NCBI GenBank assembly: GCA_032871835.1
Contig: CM065297.1
Span: 1,118,501-1,182,500, forward strand
Source of the DNA: Dipteronia dyeriana
Lineage: Eukaryota > Streptophyta > Magnoliopsida > Sapindales > Sapindaceae
Length of the DNA: 64,000 nucleotides
Direction: 5' to 3'
Each line of letters opens with the position of its first letter. The stretch's first letter is position 1. The translations under genes and the position numbers were made by a program. Positions 12,176 to 24,565 of this stretch are shown here, in pieces. The notes below the pieces were generated by a model. That model was given only the letters and a program-made list of their open reading frames with translations. It was not told the DNA's origin and did no database searches.

Positions 12176-12722
12176 GGTAAATACACTTAACTCCCCTGAA
12201 GTTTTACATAATTTCAGCTACAGAGAAATTGTGTATTTATATACTCAAACCTCTCGTACTCTTAAAATTGAGCCGATAAAAATAAAGATATTCTATTTAA
12301 TAATTTCAGTAGAATATAATTTAATTTTAAAATGGAAAAAAATAAAATAAAAGCTATTTTTAAAATTTAAATTATCTTCATTTTAAATCTATTTATTTTT
12401 TACTATTTTTAACATAAATAAATAAAACTATTTTTTTAATATTGAATTTCTTTTACTGTTTTTTTCAATTTGAAATTTTTTTAATAATAAATTGATTCTA
12501 AATTTTTAATTATTTGTACTAGCTTTTACTGGTTTTTTAAAAATATTATTTTCATTTTAAAATTTTAATAACTATGGATAATTAGTTCTTTTTATTAGTT
12601 CAATTTTAAGGTTATGAGAGGTTTAAGTAAATAAATGCATAATTTTTGAAGTAGATAAATGCATACTTAATTTTTAGTTATATTTATACCAAACTTTAGA
12701 GGAGATTAGTGTATTTACCCCC
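12176..12722. mobile_element. 550-bp terminal-inverted-repeat element, non-autonomous
   Basis: The left end GGTAAATACACTTAACTCCC and the reverse complement of the right end, GGGTAAATACACTAATCTCC, match. The similarity continues inwards (CTGAAGTTT versus CTAAAGTTT, then ATTTATnTACTnAAACCTCTC), so each arm is about 100 bp. The interior is AT-rich and non-coding. Flanking sequences give no clear duplication. A Mutator-like or other long-TIR MITE is possible. Confidence 0.6.
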
Positions 12723-13213
12723 TTTTTTATAGTAAGGGCTAGTTTGGTCAATTTACAGTAAGAGTCACGCTGTAAACTCAGATCAAAGAGTGATGTATTG
12801 AATGATATAGACAAATTAGTTTGCACATCATTTTGGGTTGGTTTTTATGTTATGTTTTTAGATTGACTAATATTAGTATTTGTCAAATGTTTGATATTTC
12901 CCTACCCATATCGACTGTTTCTGCTTGTTTCCACACTCTCGTTTGCTTTACTTTCTCCTTAATATTTTATAATATCTTTTGAAATATGCACTCGATTAAG
13001 CGAAAGGTCTATCGACACCTACGAATATTAAACAATATACGAATTATGAGTTAAAAATGTTAATTGGTCAACTGAGGAGGTTCCTCGTACCGATTTAGAT
13101 CTGGATTGAAATTCCCAAGTCCTCATCCCATTTTGAACAACTTATTACCTTGATACAACTTCTTACCTTAAGGATATAGTATTGTTGGCATTTTGGGCAT
13201 CAATGGTCCAAAT

Positions 13214-13604
13214 AAACATGAAAGTCTTCAGCGGATGTTAGAGACAAAAATCCCACATTTGTTGATATCGATGTGTATACCTCACGACCCATCTACACCC
13301 TCCACCCATCACAAGTGTAGACATGGATACTTAATTACTTATCATTTGAGCTACGAGATTATGTTCTTAATTAATTAATTGAGTTTAAATTCATTAATTT
13401 TGCTCAAATTCAATCGGATTGAATTTCATCTTATCTTTATATTGAGTTTAAGTTTGTTTTAGGGTAAGATTGGTATTACTATAACTTGTAGAATAATTAC
13501 TGTTAGATGTGCTGATAAAATAACTAACTGCGAAGTTAATCAAAGATGTTTGGTTATTTGTAGTTTTAAAACTACTGTAATCTCAAAAATAATATATATG
13601 TATA

Positions 13605-13656
<52 letters not shown>

Positions 13657-14258
13657 AATTTTATTACAAAAATGTTAAGATTAATTATAATGGTTAAAAT
13701 ATACATGATTTTAGAAACATGCTTATTTAATTTCATTAATTATATAAATAAAATTAATATCCAAGTAGAATATTTAAATTTGAAAAAAAGAATCATAAGA
13801 ACAATAACGATATTTAAAAAGATTTTATAAATCAAATCAATATTTGAAAAGAATATTTAATTTGTAAGAATATTTATAAATCAAACATAAAAGTCTTTCG
13901 CAGATATTAGAGACAAACATCCCACATTTGTTGATATTGCTGTGTAGGGTACCCCACGACCCATCTATACCCTCCACCCATCACAAGTGTAGACATGGAT
14001 ACTTAATTACTTATCATTTGAGCTACGAGATTATGTTCTTAATTAATTAATTGAGTTTAAATTCATTAATTTTGCTCAAATTCAATCGGATTGAATTTCA
14101 TCTTATCTTTATCTTGAGTTTAAGTTTGTTTTAGGGTAAGCTTGGTATTACTATAACTTGTAGAATAGTTACCGTTAGATGTGATGAAATAATTAGCTAC
14201 GAAGTTAATCGAAGATGTTTGATTATTTGTAGTTTTAAAACTACTGTAATCTTAAAAA

Positions 14259-14301
<43 letters not shown>

Positions 14302-14520
14302 ATATGATAATTTTATTACAAAAGTGTTAAGATTAATTATAATGGTTAAAATATACGTGATTTTAGAAATATGCTTATTTAATTTCATTAATTATATAAA
14401 TAAAATTAATATCTAAATAGAATATTTAAATTTGAAAAAAAAAAGAATCATAAGAACAATAACGATATTTAAAAAGATTTTATAAATCAAATCAATATTT
14501 TAAAAGAATATTTAATTTTA
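13214..14520. repeat. tandem duplication of a ~0.65-kb unit
   Basis: Unit 1 (about 13214-13882) and unit 2 (about 13883-14520) share long blocks in the same order. Examples are CACCCATCACAAGTGTAGAC, the TTAATTAATTAATTGAG stretch, the TAGGGTAAG block and the region after a (TA)n tract. They differ by scattered substitutions and by the length of the (TA)n microsatellite (13599-13652 versus 14261-14305). The unit has no coding capacity. It may be a duplicated fragment of an old transposon. Confidence 0.85.
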
Positions 14521-16500
14521 AGATGAAGTAAGGTATAATTGATTTAATCTTGATTTCATAAGGTTAATAATAATATTTTAAAGGATTCATTAAATACTGA
14601 AATAGATTATTTCATAATCACTTTAAAAAAATAACCCATCACCTACTTCTTAAAATTACTGTCAAAACTTATCAGATTATCAATTAATCACTTTTGAAAG
14701 TTTTACTAAATATCATTTTAAGTCAAAATTATTAAATAGGTAGGTTTAAACTTTTCAAAAGCAATACTAAATTTTCCACAATTCAATTGAAGGATTTGTT
14801 TTATCGTATAGACAATTATTTAAAATTTAAAACTTATATACAATAATACACTAGATAATTTAAACCTACCATTCTATCAATTCTATTTCCTCAAATGTAT
14901 GATTGAAGATTTACTTTTAAAATTTAAAAAATCAATTATACCAGTGGATTATAATTGAATTGATTACGTTAGACTTATTTTTTTCTCCACAACTTATTAC
15001 GGAATACAATCCGAGTATAAAATTACATAATCACTCTTTTATACAACTCATCGTATGTTATCATTATTATTTTTTATTGTATAAGTAGATGTCTTTCGAT
15101 TGTAGATTTCAATAGATTTCTTAACTAATTTGGGGTCAATTTTTTTAATTTTTTTTTTTTGAATACACAATACAAAATGGATTCAGTTCACTCCAATTGA
15201 TGTAAATATCCACCACAATACTGTATTTGACAAAATAAACATGAAAGTAATTTAAGAATTGAAATAATAAGACACTAAACAACTCACTTAGGTGAGTAGT
15301 AAAAGTTAGGAAAGGGAGAGGGCACAAGGCGTAGCTTAGCATGTGTGGACCAAAAATATATGGTAGCAGGAATATGAGTCTGCTGTGTGAGCTGGCGATG
15401 TGTAACCTTTTAAACTTTTTTTTTTTTTTTTGGTTCAAATTATTACAATAGATTCGAAATTTAGAGTGAGAGAGATAATGTTACATTTCCAAAATTGATT
15501 CAATGTCAATCGTGACATTAACATCTTTGGTTTCGAAAAATATAATATTCATATTTTGCTTTTAATCAAATATCTTAATAAAGCATAACAAAAAACCTAA
15601 AAAAAAAAAAAAACACTTGTAAACTAGTGGTTTCGAAACATTGGTTTAGAGTAAGGGTAATGATAATGTATATCAAAGAAAAGTTTCGTAATCATTATTT
15701 TTTAACCAAAGAAATGAGTACATATATTAAGGTCATAAGAAAATGCCCATTTATCTTATATAAATTCAAACGCAGTGAACCCAATACGTCAATGTAATTG
15801 TATTATTGAGATTGAATTACATATATATAAATATCGAGTTAATAGGGTCTCTACTAAGTTCAAACATTGTTAGTGTAACTTGAACTATTCACATAATTTA
15901 CGATAAAGGTAATTAGCAATATTCAAATTTTTCTAAACAAATAGTCAATAAATTAGAGGTCTATCATGATCTGTTAAAATAAACCGCTACAAGCACGGTA
16001 TGGAATTTAACATCCATTGTAAAGAGAGGTCTCTCCATCTTTGACCATTAGAGATCAATAGCAATAGCTATAAGCACGATCTGGAATACAATTACATTTA
16101 ATTATTTGGTCGGCTATCAAAAGAAAAGAGTTTGCATATGCTCTTCCTCACTCGTAGTAAAGGGCTGGCTCATCAATCGAACATGGGGTGAAGAATTAGC
16201 TTAGCAAAAAGGCTGAGCTGAGAGGTTTAAATACATATTTCCTCACACTCCGTGATTTGGATTAATATGATTTGAAACTGTTTCACGTTTATGTTAGAGA
16301 AATGGACAATCACTTTATAAATGTGAATCTTCTTTAATATATATTATATAAATATTACAAAATATAGAACTCACTAATATGCAATATTTTTAAAATCCCA
16401 TCTTTGAGGTCAAATGTTTAATAAAACAACAAAGGGTATTTAATAAATTTGTTAATTAAACAACAAATAAAACAATGTTGAATTTAAAACACTAACAATT
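14521..16500. other. gene-poor AT-rich intergenic DNA
   Basis: There are homopolymer-rich sequences and short frames only. The frame at 15145-15438 starts in poly-T/A and has no recognisable domain. No gene is supported. Confidence 0.5.
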
Positions 16501-17766
16501 TAATTTAGTTTGTGTAGGCAGTGGCGTATTGCACCGGTGGTGTTGAGACTTGAGAGAGACGGAAAAAGGGAGAGGTTGGTGTATAAGAAGAAAGAGTGAG
16601 GGCAAAAAGGGAAGAATACAAAAAAAAATCATGTGGGGTTTTGACTAGAATCTAGAGAGAGTGTGTGTGTTTTTTTACACCAATACACACACCTGTAAAA
16701 AAGAGCAGAGAGAGAGAGAGACTCTATGGTGGTGGACTGGAGTAGTGAGAAGGCATTTATAAACTAAAGGCAACACTTTTTCTCTCTCTATCTATTTCTC
16801 CTGTAGATTTTCCATTTCTCATTTCTGGGTTTTTGTTTGTTTCTCGCGAAAATAAAAAAGAAACAAAGAGATATTGCTTACATACATTTTGTAGTGTAGA
16901 GTAGAGTTATACTAGAAAGGGGAAAATAAAAAACAGGCTCCGGATCCGAAAACCCACTAGAGCATTATCATCATCAAATCAAAATCTAGGGGTCTGCCAC
17001 GTATCTTTTATAGTTCGAGATTTCCAATCGATAATGCAACTCCGTTTTACAAGCTAATTACAAGGGAGCTGCTTCGATTTTTTTGGTATACGACTCTACT
17101 CGCATTACTTACTGAAGATGATCATGATATATCTCAAGATTCTAGGGTTTAATGGTGGTGGATTTTTGTGAGAATCGCTGTTCTTCCACTAAAATCAGGT
17201 ACACAGTTGGGCTCTACTCCTACTATTTGCACTTAATCTTGTTTGCTGATTCCCAATTTTGGAAACTGAAATAATGCTGAATTGGCCCTTTTGTTTCTTT
17301 AATTCAATTACTGTTTTGTCTTTAATTTTTGAGTGTTTAATGGAGAAAAATGCTGGAGAATCCTGGTGGGTTATTGATTTCATGGAGAAAATGAAATGCT
17401 GTCAAGATTCTTTAGATTTCAGTTACTGAGTGAGAGATAGCTTTCTTTTACAAGGATTCCAAAAGATAAACAAAGCGGCTTGCAACGGCTTGAAACCTTC
17501 AAAGTCGCTTTTATTATAAATCCCGTGAGAGAATATTTTTATTTCTCCTTTTATAAACAGTGTATCCGTTGTTGTCACTCACGACGTGACCCCAACTATT
17601 TGATTTTGACGATCCTCAACCTTCCTAGTTTGGAAGATTTACTGCATTATCTGTCTGCATCCCCTTAATTACTTGTTTTGGATCTAGGGTGTTAATAATA
17701 AGATGGGTTTGTGTGTGTTTTACTAGGGTTGATTTGAGTGGCTAGGTTTGAGGTTCGAAAGCATCG
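16501..17766 (+). promoter_or_regulatory. promoter and intron-containing leader of the DUF1191 gene
   Basis: Pyrimidine- and GA-rich runs (16640-16810), (GT)n near 16660 and a CACGTA word near 16996 precede the gene. A 5' UTR intron is likely: donor AATCAG|GTACAC at 17199 and acceptor TTTTACTAG|GG ending at 17726, just 40 bases before the start codon. Several short upstream ORFs lie in the leader and could affect translation if retained in the mRNA. Confidence 0.45.
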
Positions 17767-18720
17767 ATGGGGCTTCTTCTTCTTCGAAGTCTCGCGATGC
17801 TATTTGTTGTCGTTCCAGTTTGTTTGTTCTCTTTCTCGTTGCCCTATATCGTGGCTCAATCGGATATGAATGCCCGTGCTCTTGATGCCCTTCTTCAAGA
17901 CTATGCTTATAGAGCTTTTGTTCGTCCGAGGACAGGGATTGTCTACAATGGTGTTGTTCCTTCTAATTTGACCGGGATGAATATCGCTGCTATGAGGCTC
18001 AGGAGTGGCAGCCTGAGAACCAAAGGCGTGGCGAAGTATAAAGAGTTTGGAATCCCTATAGGAGTTACCGAGAGTCCCTATGTGGAACGGCTTGTTTTGG
18101 TGTACCAAAACTTGGGCAATTGGTCTTCAACATATTATCCGTTGCCTGGTTATACCCACTTGTCTCCGGTGCTGGGGCTTCTTGCTTACGATGCTTCAAA
18201 CTTATCAGCTACCAATTTGCCGGAGTTGGAAATTAGGGCATCCGGTGATCCTCTATCAATCACATTCCAAGGTATGATTTCTGCCCCAGCCGGGTCTGTT
18301 GCCAAGTGTGTTAGGTTCGATTTACATGGTTCAACCAATTTCAGCAATGCGACATCAGGCAATACATGCTCAACTACTGAACAGGGGCATTTTTCTATAG
18401 TTGTCGAGTCTGTTGCCCCCAGTCCATCACCAGTGTCACCACCCGGTGTTCCACCAAGTCCAAGACGTGAAAAAAAGAAGAGCAATTCAAAAGTCTGGAT
18501 AATTGTTGGACCTGTGTTGGGTGGCTTAGCACTGTTGGTGTTATTGGCATTTCTGGTGTTATGGCTGCATAAATACAAGCACAGGAAGAAAATGGAACAG
18601 ATGCAAAAGGCTGCAGATGTGGGAGAAGCCTTGCAGATGACATCAGTTGGGGACACAAAGGCACCAGCAGCTGCAGTAACTCGAACGCAACCGGTTCTCG
18701 AGAATGAATACGTTCCCTAA
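17767..18720 (+). CDS. DUF1191 family type I membrane protein (317 aa, single coding exon)
   Basis: The protein starts with a hydrophobic signal peptide (MGLLLLRSLAMLFVVVPVCL) cut near residue 31. An extracellular domain follows with many N-x-S/T sites and the pattern LDALLQDYAYRAFVRPRTG, typical of the plant DUF1191 family. A Pro/Ser-rich linker (SPSPVSPPGVPPSP, about 217-232) follows. One transmembrane helix lies at about 243-267 (WIIVGPVLGGLALLVLLAFL). The tail is basic and cytosolic (KYKHRKK), ending ENEYVP. The whole protein is in one exon, and an AATAAA at about 19034 could end the transcript. Its biochemical role is unknown. In my memory of Arabidopsis, At3g08600 is a DUF1191 gene and lies beside the orthologues of the next genes here. 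Confidence 0.92.
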   Translation: MGLLLLRSLAMLFVVVPVCLFSFSLPYIVAQSDMNARALDALLQDYAYRAFVRPRTGIVYNGVVPSNLTGMNIAAMRLRSGSLRTKGVAKYKEFGIPIGVTESPYVERLVLVYQNLGNWSSTYYPLPGYTHLSPVLGLLAYDASNLSATNLPELEIRASGDPLSITFQGMISAPAGSVAKCVRFDLHGSTNFSNATSGNTCSTTEQGHFSIVVESVAPSPSPVSPPGVPPSPRREKKKSNSKVWIIVGPVLGGLALLVLLAFLVLWLHKYKHRKKMEQMQKAADVGEALQMTSVGDTKAPAAAVTRTQPVLENEYVP

Positions 18721-20789
18721 TTCCCACCATTGATACAACAAGCTTCTCTTCTCCTGCCATCCCCACAAGCACACATTCTTATTCAAGTTCATTCATGTAT
18801 TCAGAAATTCTTCTAAATCACACCGTTTTGTAATGGTGTCTTTGTTTTGTCGCCTTGTTTGGTATTATTGGTAGGCTCTCTTGGTTGTTAGTGTGTGGGT
18901 AATATAGGATTGTTCTGTAAATCTGTTATGACTCACAGATCCCCTCTCCATAGCTTTATGATTCATTTGTGTGTGCATCATGTAAACCCCAAAGTGATTC
19001 TATATGTGATGAATTTAGTTGTCCATTGACAAGGAATAAAGCTTTTTTCTATTATTGTTGTCTCATTTCTTGCCTCATTGTATATCAAGTTTCCTCTGTA
19101 TGATCCAATAATCACTTCCAAGGACTACTCCCCCATGGAGGTAAGAAAGGTGCTTTTACAAGTCATTTGACTCTGCAAATGTACAAATCATATTTTATAT
19201 GTTCTGTATTGACCCCTCAGTCAAGGCTATGGGGGCAGTTTACTGAGTAATAAGGTAGTACTTTTTGGTTGTATGTTTGTAGAATTTTTGTAAATGGCAG
19301 GACTGGAGAATCCTTTTTTTTTCCTTCTAGTACACATGACATACCAATCCAAAATGATAAATTTCTTTTTCATTGCTTAATTGAAGTGCTATTCTTGTCT
19401 TGGCCCATTGCATACAATTATTCAAGAGAGAGAAACACAAAAACAAAACAAAACAAAATTAATAAAGCACCTTTAGAAAGTCTCTATAGTCTCTACTTAT
19501 ATTTTTAAATTGATTAAAGAAATGTATCATCTATCAAATCAGGTGTATAAATATTGCATTTTTAAAGAGACGACAAGAAATGAGCATTAGTATAATAAAA
19601 AAGGAACCAACACACCACAGAAAAATATTATACAAAGATTGGGGAGGGGTCTCTCAGGCAATCAATGTGCTGCACAAAACCAAATATCAGTTAATGAACC
19701 CATAAGACATCTGTCATCTACTGCTTCTTCTTCCTTCTTAATACTAAAATAATGCTAGTATTGCCAACCACATGCCGTTGCAATTTATTGATACTTCATT
19801 TGGAAATATGTCTCAATCCCACCATTTCGTATAGGTTGACTCTATACAAGTCTCTATGTGCTATATAATTTGATATTGTACTATAAGAACATGATTCATT
19901 TAAAATATAAGGGACTAAAAGTAAGTTGAGAAAAGCTCCAGTCAGCAATGCCAAGTTTATTAGTAGTAGTTCATGGGCTAGCAGTGGCAATGTTAGGTGG
20001 AGTGGTGGTTTGGGAATCTAGCACTTGTGATGAATCAATTAACTTTATTTGATCAGTTTATGTACTAGTTATGTTAGGTATCTAATTTTGGAGCAGCCAA
20101 TGGCGGGTATATAAAACATAAAAACACCATTTTTCTCTCTATTACATCTTATCTGGAAGTTATTCACCTTTGTCTCATACTTTAATTTTTATTTTTTGGT
20201 GATATGATATTATGATGTATTAACCTGGAATTCCACTAAACAAGATAAATAGAGGTGAATCAAAACAATAAAGCATAGGGGGTTTGGTCAATTAGACATG
20301 AGTTGAGGGTAGGTCACATGGAGGGAGCATAGCAAACCAACTATAAGTCTGGCTTTTGTGCCCCAATCTTTCCAAGACATTTCGGCCAACGCCTCTTCCT
20401 AATTGAATCCTAATTGAATCTGCTCCAATCCAATCCAATCAAATCATTTGCACCCGACATGGAAAAAAAGGAAACTTTAAGAAAGTATCAATTAAATTTT
20501 CAACCCCACAATTTATCTCACAACTATGAGTCAATATTCACACTCATGATAGTATAAGGTCAGCTTCCAATAATTTGGTCAAAAGGATATCAGTACCGAC
20601 AAGGATCTAACAAACCAATGTCAAAATGTCAACATTAACAAGTAAAATTCACTGTTGGGCAAACAAATTTTTCCTTTAAACAGTTTGAAAGCTTATGCAG
20701 ATTCACATACAAAAGAAAAACGTAAAATAGACAGGTCTGCTGCAGCTTCTCTTGAGTCTTCATGAGCAAAGCAGAATATCAGACGACCA
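18721..20789. other. 3' UTR and intergenic DNA
   Basis: The DUF1191 3' UTR extends to the AATAAA near 19034. The rest is ordinary intergenic sequence; the frames at 19269 and 19796 have no features. I saw no repeat with clear termini. Confidence 0.5.
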
Positions 20790-22930
20790 GTTTATTCATC
20801 CTTCTTAAGTCCACCAGTGAAGCTTCCTGCAATTTTATGATATCGTAAGTTTCATCATCACAAGAAAAAAGGAAAAAAAAAAAAGGAGAAAGAAAGGCAT
20901 GGTTAATTTCTTAAAGTGGGCAACAATTCGGTGCACTGTCTTATCTCTTTAAAAGATACACATTAAAAGCAGCTTGGAGTCTTAGCTGACACACATAATT
21001 AGATATGCTCATATGCATGAGCATTCCCCACTACATTCACCTCCACCCCACAGTTACAAATGGTCATAGTTTCTGCATCGTTAAGAATCAAGAATAAGGA
21101 AACCTACATTTCCAATTAATATACTCGCTATGATGCAAACAATTACAACAGTACAACTGACCACATCTTGATCTTCTCTAGGATGGGACAACATGTAGTC
21201 CTTTTTCAATCACGTTGATGCTAGTAGAATTTTTCAAGTAACATTTTACAAGAGTATACAAATGCGGATTTAGCTAAAAATGAAATAAAAACAACTACAT
21301 ATTCAGTTTCAGGCGAAAAGAAAGGCATATTGGGTTATTAGTTATGTATAATTGTATATGCTACAGAAGATGACCAGAGAGGAAGACGGAGAACTTTGAA
21401 GAGAATTAGCAAATGAATGTCAACCATTTTTCGCAAAGCAAAAGGAAATGCTACTTATATTGAAACCTCCCCCCACCCACCCACCAATTACAATTTTGGG
21501 AATTACACTATTGATTGCAAAGTCCTTTCATACAAACTATCCCCTTGCAGTTAACGGGGATTAAAAGTCTTTGCACTTCCTATAATATGCTTAGAGAAGA
21601 CATGTACACGGTATACCCATCAAAATTAATTGGCTTTAAGTAATAAAAGATGCAATTGATTAAAACTTTCTCACCACTGTTAACTTAATGGTGAACTGCA
21701 TCACGGGTTAGCTTTTGCATCTTTTTATATCATATACATATCTAACACCTAGCAAATGAATCAGGGAATTAAAACAAGATGGAGTATGAAAAAACATAAT
21801 TTCTTTCACAGAGGTGCAGGATGATCACTGATACCTCATACACCATAGGCCAAAACAAAGAACCATCAGCAATAAGACTCAAGAGGTCAAGGACTTTCCC
21901 TTCTTAGCTTAATGAAAAGCAGGTCCCACCAAGGATTATGCCGGATACTATCATAATTAACAAATGAAGACAGACTCACGGTCAAATAATTCAAGCTTTC
22001 GCCATTGAGGGAAATCCATGGATTTTCAGTAATAAACGGGAAAAAAAAATTCTGGCAAATTTTCCACAGGAGTAGTTGACTTACATGAGACATGATTATT
22101 TTTTTTCAGCTGATTAGGCATTTAATAAAGTTGGTGGGTTAGCTACAGTATACTATATATAAGAAATCAACCAGACAATCAATCTTGATTGCATTATGAA
22201 AAATACAGAATTCAAATTTAAGATCTTCAATGTCAGAGGATCCTTCCATTCCAAAATCTTGGGATTTTTCATGGAAGAAATCCCAAATCCCTTATAATTA
22301 ATTTCCTTCTTGAATGAGAGTCGATGGCAGCGTGGAGATTAGGGCATTGATGGTACTAATGGTGAACCATTCAGCCAAAAATTCAAAGTAAGAAAATCAC
22401 AATGATGTAGATTGTAAGGAGCATCTAGTGTGAGTAAAAAAAGGAGAAAAGATACAGCAATACACTACAATTTTCAGTGGGTAGACTAGTTAATAAATGT
22501 TTGATATTATCGCAATTAACAATCTTTTCCCATCGATTAAAATAACATGAAATATATAATCTAAAAAGTTAATTTCATCCACCTCTACTTCATTACATCG
22601 TTCAATGCTTTATCCATGAACAACACAACATCTTCAGAAAACTTCGCAGCTTCATTCGTTTTCATAGTACTAAGATCGGAGCTACTTTCTCACCCTCTGG
22701 GAGACTGGGACAAAAAACAATGGTCACTGATATGTTCCTAAAAATCATGTTACTATCTCCCGAATAAAACTCGATTTTTTTTTTACACTCTTGACATGTT
22801 CCTAAAAATCTTGGAAGTATCCATCATTTGCACTAAAATCACTCTTGATAACAAATTCAAACACAATTTTGATTACAAAGGCACGGAACTCTACAGTTTT
22901 TGAGTCTCCAGGTCTCAAAGTCATCTTTTC
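20790..22930 (-). other. region with a few protein-like short segments, no gene proven
   Basis: On the - strand three short pieces look protein-like and sit next to plausible splice signals. At 22922-22875 there is ATTAG|, then MTLRPGDSKTVEFRAF, then |GTAATC. At about 22690-22610 there is SSSDLSTMKTNEAAKFSEDV (continuing), with a possible GT donor in its last codons. At 20828-20793 there is TTGCAG| followed by two alternative open frames. They could be exons of a small unannotated gene, distal 3' exons of the NDUFA1 gene upstream, or chance. The phases I tried do not join cleanly, so no CDS is called. Confidence 0.2.
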
Positions 22931-23145
22931 AGCTAATGAAATCGCATAGCAAGAAATTCTAACAATCAAGTATTTAAAAGCTAGGAGCTTCAAACTGAAT
23001 GTTAACAACCGAAATAAATAGATCAAACCACTTAAACCCCACCGCATGAAACATAACAGAAGCATAAACAAATAGATAGCATAAAAAGATTGAATTTTTA
23101 TTGTAAAAAAAAAAAGTAGCAGCAGGAAAGCAAATACACCTACAT

Positions 23146-23491
23146 CTAGTCATCAGAAGCAGGTTCGGTGAGCTTCTTGTCCCTCCTCTCCATGGCGACG
23201 TCCCACATATCGTTACCGATGTGCTTCGGCTGCAACAGGCAATAAAAAAATCAAAACTTTGAGAATCTAAACGATGAAATTTTTTGGGATCGGATATCAA
23301 ACAAATCGAAAGACAAAAAAGAAAAGAAAAGAAAAGAAAAGAAAAGAAAAGAAAAGAAAAGAAAAGAAAAGAAAAGAAATTACCCGTCCATGCGCGGCTG
23401 TGTGGATGTAATACTGAGCATTTCCCATAATACACAGCATACCCGCTATGATACCCAGCGGCAGCATCGCCTCCAACCAAATTAACGCCAT
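23146..23491 (-). CDS. NDUFA1: mitochondrial complex I subunit MWFE / NDUFA1 (two exons, 63 aa)
   Basis: The exons are 23491-23384 and 23229-23146, joined GT-AG in phase 0 after residue 36. The product begins MALIWLEAMLPLGIIAGMLC, a single membrane anchor. It then reads QYYIHTAAHGR, then PKHIGNDMWDVAMERRDKK, ending in a short acidic tail. This is the hallmark sequence of the small NDUFA1 (MWFE) subunit of NADH:ubiquinone oxidoreductase, a one-helix accessory subunit of the inner mitochondrial membrane needed for assembly of the membrane arm; the plant form is about 65 residues. An in-frame upstream Met is not used because the conserved N-terminus starts at 23491. An AATAAA signal on the - strand lies at about 23096-23101. 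The 154-bp intron holds an (AAAAG)n microsatellite. Confidence 0.95.
23321..23379. repeat. (GAAAA)n microsatellite in the NDUFA1 intron
   Basis: About twelve perfect 5-bp units lie a few bases from the donor site of the only intron of the NDUFA1 gene. On the transcribed strand it reads TTTTC, a pyrimidine-rich tract. Confidence 0.95.
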
Positions 23492-24550
23492 CTCCGACAA
23501 CCACCACCACCACAACCACTAGTTTTGACGGTTTTTACTTTTTAGACGATGATGCACTCGTGTCCTCTCTCACATTTTGTGTTGTTTTCTTCCGTCTTTA
23601 TTTGCAAGCATACCCAGCGTTGGGCCCTGATGGGCCTGTACTTTCCAGGCCCATTTATAAATTTAAGCCCACTTAATAGATCTTTATACAGTATGTAATA
23701 AACGGATTATTAATTCAAATTATACCCAAATGATACGGTAAATGAGTTATAATTAGCACACCATTCACCGCAACGTCTCATTATTAACATGTTTACAACT
23801 CACATAACATGACATTTGAGCAGCTTAACATTATTCATAAACATTATCAAATGTGAGATTTTCGTATGTTTTTTCATAGAAAATTGATTCTATAACATTA
23901 TAAAATTCACTATATAACAGTATCGTTACGAGATGCGACTTGATAACTACTATACCAAAAATGACTCCTTAACTTGATTACTACTCTAAAAATGATCATG
24001 TATAGGAAGAAATTGATATTTACTTCATATATCTGTTTATTTATTCTGTTTAAAATGAAAAACACGTTCTTAATGGGTTTAATAATTAGGTGGATATTCA
24101 TTTAAATGGTATTTAAATTGAGGTAAAAATAAGATATATATTTTTTCTAAAAAAGAGGAAAATAAGATATAATTAATAGGTGATAATGCATAGCAGCATA
24201 GGCAAGTGATGTTTAGTTTGGTCGGAAAGTGGTCAAACACTCAAAACAAGCGTGTTTCACTTCATATACAAACAAAGAGGAGGTTTTCGTAGAGCTAAAT
24301 ACAGCAACAAAAAATCAAAAAATCAAAAAATCAAAAAATCAAAAAATCAAAAAATCAAAAAATCAGAAAATCAGAAAATCAGAAAATCAGTTAATTTTTT
24401 CCCCTTAAAACGACGTAGTAGTGTAAAAAAGTGTAGGACACACTCACAGTCCAGCTAAGACTTCGTTGGCAAACATCATTATCATCTGCCAATGATCTCT
24501 ATACAAAAGTGGGGCCTCTTACTCTTAATACAACCTTGATTCGATGCATG
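23492..24550. other. upstream region shared by the divergent NDUFA1 and KH genes
   Basis: The interval separates two genes transcribed away from each other. It holds no coding sequence. Its one notable feature is the AAAAATC minisatellite listed separately. Confidence 0.5.
24309..24390. repeat. AAAAATC-type minisatellite upstream of the KH gene
   Basis: A run of 7-bp units (AAAAATC) at about 24309-24365 passes into 8-bp units (AGAAAATC) to 24390. It lies about 200 bp before the probable transcription start of the KH gene. Confidence 0.9.
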
Positions 24551-24551
24551 C

Positions 24552-24565
24552 TTGACACGTGTCAA
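24552..24565. promoter_or_regulatory. 14-bp palindrome with G-box (TTGACACGTGTCAA)
   Basis: A perfect palindrome is centred on the G-box core CACGTG, in the wider form ACACGTGTC that bZIP and bHLH factors bind (ABRE-like). Both halves also contain TTGAC (W-box core). It stands about 25 bases upstream of a TATATACA-like box near 24590 and about 500 bases before the KH gene start codon, which fits a core-proximal promoter site. Confidence 0.6.

Noticed and set aside
13010..13160. SINE-like words near 13.1 kb
   Set aside because: The GGATTGAAATTCC word is a poor B box, and no tail or target duplication is visible.
18186..18772. Antisense frames over the DUF1191 gene
   Set aside because: Shadow frames; the + strand product has a signal peptide, family motif and membrane helix.
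22974..23519. 181-codon frame across the NDUFA1 gene
   Set aside because: It reads through the (GAAAA)n intron in another frame; the two-exon NDUFA1 model is decisive.
24252..24458. Lys/Asn/Ser repeat peptide
   Set aside because: It is a translation of the AAAAATC minisatellite.
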